A DNA stretch of 64,000 bases from Thalassolituus alkanivorans (lineage in GTDB: Bacteria > Pseudomonadota > Gammaproteobacteria > Pseudomonadales > Oceanobacteraceae). A model generated the notes under the pieces. It was not told the DNA's origin, did not search any database, and worked only from the letters and a program-made list of their open reading frames with translations. The stretch is from the NCBI RefSeq assembly GCF_020447205.1, contig NZ_JAJAEL010000001.1:1-64000 (forward strand), in the 5' to 3' direction. Every line of letters begins with the position of its first letter. Positions within the stretch are counted from its first letter, which is position 1. Both the position numbers and the translations under genes were made by a program. Shown one piece after another: positions 59,889 to 64,000 of this stretch.

Positions 59889-61211
59889 ATGAATGCGGTG
59901 GTGATTGCGGTGGTACTGATGCTGGTGCTCAGTCTGGCGCGTATGCACGTAATGCTGGCGATGATTGTTGCGGCCTTTGTTGGCGGCTGGGTTGGCGGCC
60001 TGGATCTGAAGACCACGCTGGACGCCTTCAATGCCGGTATCGGCGGTGGCGCGGGTATTGCGCTCAGCTACGCCTTGCTGGGCGGTTTTGCGGTGGCGAT
60101 TTCGCTGTCGGGTCTGCCGCATCTGCTGGCCGATGCGATCCTGCGTAAGCTGGGTGCGGAAACCGGTGGTCGCGAGTCACGCTGGCTGAAGAACGGCCTG
60201 CTCGGTCTGCTGCTGCTGGTCGCGGTGTCGTCGCAGAACCTGATTCCGATCCATATCGCCTTTATCCCGATTCTGATCCCGCCGCTACTGTTAGTGATTG
60301 CCCGCTTACGTCTCGACCGCCGTCTTGTAGCCTGTGTGCTGACCTTTGGTCTGGTAACGCCTTATATGTTCCTGCCGGTGGGCTTCGGCAATATCTATCT
60401 GAATGAGATTCTGCTCGGACGTGTGGCTGAGGCCGGCCTGAACGTGGAAGGGGTGTCGGTGGTGCAGGCGATGGTGATTCCGGCGCTGGGGATGCTGACC
60501 GGCCTGATCATTGCGGCGCTGTTTACCTACCGCAAGCCGCGTGAATATAACCTCACCCGCATTGCGATTGCTGAACATACCGAACGCCGTTATGAGCCGA
60601 AGGCGCTGATGGTTGCAGCGCTGGCGATTGTGCTGGCCTTTGTGGTGCAGCTGTATACCGATTCGATGGTACTGGGGGCGATGGCGGGTTTTATGCTGTT
60701 TTCGGTTACCGGGGTGGTGCGCTGGAATGAGTCCGAAGGCGTGCTGGTCGACGGCATCAAGATGATGGCCTCTATCGGCTTTATTATGATCGCCGCTTCG
60801 GGCTTCTCGGAGGTGCTGGAGCGTACCGGCCATATTGCTGAGCTGGTGAATGGCTCGGCAGCCTGGCTGGATCATAACAAGGCGCTGGCAGCATTGTTGC
60901 TGCTGGTTGTCGGCCTGTTGCTGACCATGGGTATCGGCTCGTCGTTCTCGACCATTCCGATCATCGCCGCGATCTATGTGCCGTTATGTCTGCAGATGGG
61001 CTTCAGCCCGCTGGCTATTGTGGCGCTGGTCGGTACCGCCGGGGCGCTGGGGGATGCGGGTTCACCGGCGTCGGATTCGACGCTAGGGCCGACCGCGGGT
61101 CTGAATGCCGATGGCCAGCACCATCATATGCGCGACACCGTGGTGCCGACCTTTCTGCATTTTAACCTGCCGCTGTTAGTGGCTGGCTGGGTTGCAGCGA
61201 TGGTGCTGTAA
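59889..61211 (+). CDS. YuiF/NhaC-type sodium/proton antiporter-like permease
   Basis: An inner-membrane protein of 440 residues with about eleven hydrophobic segments, of the COG2056 (YuiF) group in the NhaC-related superfamily. Typical stretches are LSLARMHVMLAMIVAAFVGG, FNAGIGGGAGIALSYALLGG and LVGTAGALGDAGSPASDSTL, the last probably in a re-entrant loop. Members are predicted to move amino acids or sodium against protons; the substrate is not known here. The region upstream (59726-59888) carries no other visible feature. Confidence 0.85.
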   Translation: MNAVVIAVVLMLVLSLARMHVMLAMIVAAFVGGWVGGLDLKTTLDAFNAGIGGGAGIALSYALLGGFAVAISLSGLPHLLADAILRKLGAETGGRESRWLKNGLLGLLLLVAVSSQNLIPIHIAFIPILIPPLLLVIARLRLDRRLVACVLTFGLVTPYMFLPVGFGNIYLNEILLGRVAEAGLNVEGVSVVQAMVIPALGMLTGLIIAALFTYRKPREYNLTRIAIAEHTERRYEPKALMVAALAIVLAFVVQLYTDSMVLGAMAGFMLFSVTGVVRWNESEGVLVDGIKMMASIGFIMIAASGFSEVLERTGHIAELVNGSAAWLDHNKALAALLLLVVGLLLTMGIGSSFSTIPIIAAIYVPLCLQMGFSPLAIVALVGTAGALGDAGSPASDSTLGPTAGLNADGQHHHMRDTVVPTFLHFNLPLLVAGWVAAMVL

Positions 61212-61293
61212 GCTGCTGATGAGAAGGTAAATGGCAGGCTGATTGTGAGTGTTTACTACGGCGGGTACTTACAGCCAGTCTGCCTTTTATTGT

Positions 61294-62124
61294 TCAGAAA
61301 CGTTTACCACTGCTGTCGGCATCGACCATTTCACCGTCAAACGGCCGGGCTGAAATTTCATCCACCCGGTTGTTAATCCAGCTTTCACTCAGCTCGCTCA
61401 GTTGCGCAGTACTGAGATCGGTCGTTTCCATCACCGGGCTGATCACCACATTAATGGTGCCCGGGCGTTTTACCCAGTTGTCATTTGGCCAGTGTTCGCC
61501 GGAGTTGTGGGCAATGGCAATTACGGGTGCCTGGCTCTTGGTGGCGAGCATGGCACCGCCTTTGGAAAAGGCTTTGCGCTTACCCGGCGACACCCTTGTG
61601 CCTTCGGGGAAAACCAATACATGAATGCCGCTGTTCAGACGGTCGGCCCCCTGGTTCAGTACCTGCTTCAGCGCATTGGTTTTATGAGTACGGTCGATAA
61701 ATATCGGATGAATCATCTTCAGCGCCCAGCCAAAAAACGGCAGATAGAGCAGCTCGCGTTTGACCACCTGTACATGAGGGGCGATCAGGGTTGGGATAAA
61801 AAACGTTTCCCAGGTGCTTTGGTGTTTGCTCAGCAGCACATAGCCGCGGCCATCGATGGGAATATTTTCCCGTCCTTCCACCCGCCATTTAACCCCGCAG
61901 ATCAGCCGTGCCGACCAGACCACAATGTGGCAGTAAAACACCATGATGAAATAGTTACGCGCCTTCAGCGGCAGGAAGATGCCAATGACAAAACTGGGAA
62001 TAAACCAGGCCAGGGTCAGCAGTGCCAGCCAGCAGTAAAAAATGATGCTGCGCAGCTGTGCCAACCACAGGCGATAGGGCGTTACGCTGGCATCCGTGCC
62101 AGTTACGTCAGGATGTGCTGCCAT
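61294..62124 (-). CDS. 1-acyl-sn-glycerol-3-phosphate acyltransferase (PlsC family)
   Basis: An inner-membrane enzyme of 276 residues that adds an acyl chain to lysophosphatidic acid. An N-terminal hydrophobic hairpin (about 25-70) precedes the catalytic motif KHQSTWET, the form used by the Pseudomonas homologue near gyrB in place of the classical NHxxxxD. The substrate motif FPEGTRVSPG follows. In Pseudomonas the same enzyme lies next to gyrB and gmhB, so this is part of the ancestral order. Confidence 0.92.
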   Translation of the reverse strand: MAAHPDVTGTDASVTPYRLWLAQLRSIIFYCWLALLTLAWFIPSFVIGIFLPLKARNYFIMVFYCHIVVWSARLICGVKWRVEGRENIPIDGRGYVLLSKHQSTWETFFIPTLIAPHVQVVKRELLYLPFFGWALKMIHPIFIDRTHKTNALKQVLNQGADRLNSGIHVLVFPEGTRVSPGKRKAFSKGGAMLATKSQAPVIAIAHNSGEHWPNDNWVKRPGTINVVISPVMETTDLSTAQLSELSESWINNRVDEISARPFDGEMVDADSSGKRF

Positions 62125-62378
62125 AGAGATACCGTGCTCTGCGCTTATTATAGTGGGCGTTATTTATACCACTTTAGCCGGGGATCTCTTGTTACCTGAA
62201 TTCCTCGGACTTTTTCCCGGCTGTAATTTAGCTCAGCTCTGTTGCGCGGACTCAGACTTTCTCATTAACGGGGTCAGATTACTGTTTGGTACGACCGTAT
62301 TGTATTGTTAATCTGCCGGAACCTGTTTACTAACAGTGCTCGTAATAACAATAAAAACACGGCAACAAAGGACGTCGT

Positions 62379-63431
62379 ATGCATTCTTCCCCGTTTAAGT
62401 CTCTGGTGCTTGCCTGCGCCATTGCCACTCTGACCGCCTGTGGTGGTGCAGAAAATACTTCTCAGCAAACCTCTGACTCCACCAACCCCGCACCGGAAAA
62501 TCCGCAGCTGGCCACGAAAGATGTGTCTTTCCGCCTGGATGTGAGCAAAGCCCTGAATGCCGGGGTCAGTGCTACCCGTGCAGAGGTACGGGTGTTTAAT
62601 GATTCACTGGAGCGCTCATCATCGGCGGATATCGCAGATCAGGCAGCGAGTATCAGTTTTACGGCTTTGCCATTGGGTAGCTACAGCATTGAGGTTAAGG
62701 TTTTTGATGGTACGACCCTGATAGCCACTGGCACAGGGTCTGCTCAGGTGAACGCCAATGACACCACAGCCGTTAACCTGCTCGTAAATCCGGTAACGGG
62801 TAATCTGGATGTTGCCATCTGCATGCCCGATATTGCCACGCAGTATTTTACCGGTGCCGGTGATACTGCGATAACAGAGCTGAGCAGCGCAAACCGGCAT
62901 GATACAGAACAGCCTGCATATTTGGCCTATCAGGCCGCGATGGCAGGAGTTACAGATTTCAGTTTTGAGTATCGTGTAGGGGATACGAATCTGGTTATTC
63001 CTGAGGAAGGCAGTCTGAGTCCGGTATTTGTAACGGATCATGGCGCTTCTCTGACAATCAATGTTGATGGCCAGCAACGTCTGAATATTTCTGGCTGTAA
63101 TACTCAAATTGCTGCTTATCGTTCAGGTAATACGCTTGCTCTTTGGTACAGCATGGCAGAGGCCTATAGCGGAATTCATGAAATCGCCACTGGTGCTGTG
63201 GCTCTGGGCACTGTTGAATCACAGGCTTTAGCGCTGGTTATGGTCTTTTCGGATAGTGACGGTGATGCATTCCCTGTTGGCACTACGTCTTTATCTGATA
63301 TCAATTTCGGTAATTTTGAGCAGAGGACATTTATATTGGGTGTACCCGTGGTCACCAATGTAACAGGACTTGTTGAATTACTGCTCTCCGACCCGGACAG
63401 TGTACTGGCGAATTATTGGCTGGCACGTTGA
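62379..63431 (+). CDS. Hypothetical lipoprotein
   Basis: An exported lipoprotein of 350 residues that I do not recognise. The signal peptide ends in the lipobox LTAC (Cys21), followed by a Ser/Thr/Asn/Pro linker. The mature part has an N-terminal beta-sandwich region (residues about 45-145, with FTALPLGSYSIEVKVFDGTTLIATGTG) that resembles carboxypeptidase-regulatory-like or fibronectin-like folds. The rest has no clear motif. It lies between plsC and gmhB, where Pseudomonas has no such gene. Confidence 0.75.
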   Translation: MHSSPFKSLVLACAIATLTACGGAENTSQQTSDSTNPAPENPQLATKDVSFRLDVSKALNAGVSATRAEVRVFNDSLERSSSADIADQAASISFTALPLGSYSIEVKVFDGTTLIATGTGSAQVNANDTTAVNLLVNPVTGNLDVAICMPDIATQYFTGAGDTAITELSSANRHDTEQPAYLAYQAAMAGVTDFSFEYRVGDTNLVIPEEGSLSPVFVTDHGASLTINVDGQQRLNISGCNTQIAAYRSGNTLALWYSMAEAYSGIHEIATGAVALGTVESQALALVMVFSDSDGDAFPVGTTSLSDINFGNFEQRTFILGVPVVTNVTGLVELLLSDPDSVLANYWLAR

Positions 63432-63444
63432 GACAGGTGTAAGT

Positions 63445-63472
63445 AAAAAGCCGGCATTTGCCGGCTTTTTAT
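63445..63472. terminator. Bidirectional terminator lipoprotein / gmhB
   Basis: AAAAAGCCGGCA-TT-TGCCGGCTTTTT with A- and T-runs on both sides serves the two convergent genes. The gmhB stop codon touches its right end. Confidence 0.85.
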
Positions 63473-64000
63473 TACGGGTTTGCCAATACAAAATCGGCAA
63501 AAGCGGCGAGGTTATCAAACACCTGCGCCTGGCTTAGTCCGGAGTCGGCGAGTCTGGCGATGCTTTTCTCACCTTTACCGGTGCGTACCAATGCCGGACG
63601 GCAACCGGCGGCAACACCGGCTTCTAAATCGCGGATAGAGTCGCCAACCATCCAGCAACCTTCGGCCGATGTGTCTAACGCTTTTTCAATCTGATGAATC
63701 AGGCCGGGCAAGGGTTTGCGGCAATCACAATGGTCATCCGGGCCATGCGGACAGAAGGCAATATGGGCAAACCGGCCATTATGTTCTGCGGCCAGCGCGT
63801 TCATTTTGGCGTGCATCGCTTCCAGGTCGGCAAGGCTGAAATGCCCCCGTGCCAGGCCACTTTGATTGGTCGCAACGGCGATGGTGTAACCGGCGTTGCA
63901 CAAACGGCCAACCGCTTCAGCACTGCCAGTAATTGGTAGCCATTCGTCGACGGACTTTACAAAGTCGTCGGAGTCTTCGTTCAGTACGCCGTCGCGATCA
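63472..64000 (-). CDS. gmhB: D-glycero-D-manno-heptose 1,7-bisphosphate 7-phosphatase, partial (start outside window)
   Basis: A HAD-family phosphatase of the heptose pathway for lipopolysaccharide; about 175 residues are inside the window and the first few lie beyond 64000. The catalytic motif is seen as DRDGVLNED at the right edge, then the loop VATNQSGLARG, the zinc-loop residues of CPHGPDDHCDCRKP and the motif MVGDSIRDLEAG. Its position after the acyltransferase matches Pseudomonas, where glyS and glyQ usually follow. Confidence 0.9.
   Translation of the reverse strand, partial: DRDGVLNEDSDDFVKSVDEWLPITGSAEAVGRLCNAGYTIAVATNQSGLARGHFSLADLEAMHAKMNALAAEHNGRFAHIAFCPHGPDDHCDCRKPLPGLIHQIEKALDTSAEGCWMVGDSIRDLEAGVAAGCRPALVRTGKGEKSIARLADSGLSQAQVFDNLAAFADFVLANP

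Overview
The window looks like the replication-origin region of a marine gammaproteobacterium of the Oceanospirillales type (Thalassolituus/Oceanobacter-like). This is an inference from gene order and protein character; no database was searched. It carries the origin-proximal block known from Pseudomonas: the atp operon, parAB, rsmG, mnmG, mnmE, yidC-yidD-rnpA-rpmH, then dnaA-dnaN-recF-gyrB, a PlsC acyltransferase and gmhB. The coding density is high. I see no rRNA, tRNA or CRISPR array.

Layout. 0-7.2 kb: a complete F1Fo ATP synthase operon on the minus strand, atpI-B-E-F-H-A-G-D-C, with a good sigma70 promoter and a terminator. 7.5-10.8 kb: a secreted M43 metalloprotease, then parB, parA and rsmG. 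10.9-41.4 kb: about 30 kb of accessory genes standing where rsmG and mnmG are neighbours in Pseudomonas. These are an MFS transporter with a DODA-type dioxygenase, a DUF4105 protein with a small lipoprotein, and a complete LiuR-controlled leucine/isovalerate operon extended by acetoacetyl-CoA synthetase and a second crotonase. Next come an orphan solute-binding protein and a cytochrome b / SHP / diheme cytochrome / PepSY / two-component operon. The block ends with Sua5, the DabAB inorganic-carbon transporter with a LysR regulator, a HipA-HipB pair in reversed order, and a membrane KAP-type NTPase. 41.6-51.1 kb: mnmG, mnmE, yidC, yidD, rnpA and rpmH, interrupted by a lipoprotein, a ChrR-like bicupin, an IS5-type MITE and a metal-dependent hydrolase. 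51.6-58.0 kb: dnaA-dnaN-recF-gyrB. 58.1-64 kb: a second KAP NTPase, a YuiF/NhaC-like permease, a PlsC acyltransferase, a lipoprotein and the start of gmhB.

How the genes work together. DnaA boxes cluster in two places, upstream of dnaA and upstream of mnmG, so two regions could be oriC. Two perfect parS sites lie inside recF and should be bound by the ParB encoded here. The liu genes convert isovaleryl-CoA to acetoacetate and acetyl-CoA, and the added synthetase activates the acetoacetate. The cytochrome cluster has a PmrA-type direct-repeat box in front of it and ends in its own regulator and kinase, which suggests an autoregulated redox-responsive circuit. DabA keeps all its expected zinc ligands.

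The most interesting points are the HipA-HipB promoter with three operators at an exact 41-bp spacing, the two unrelated KAP NTPases on either side of the replication block, the SHP/DHC/PepSY two-component operon, and a decayed or unannotated cysteine-rich ORF with an in-frame tandem repeat behind dabA.
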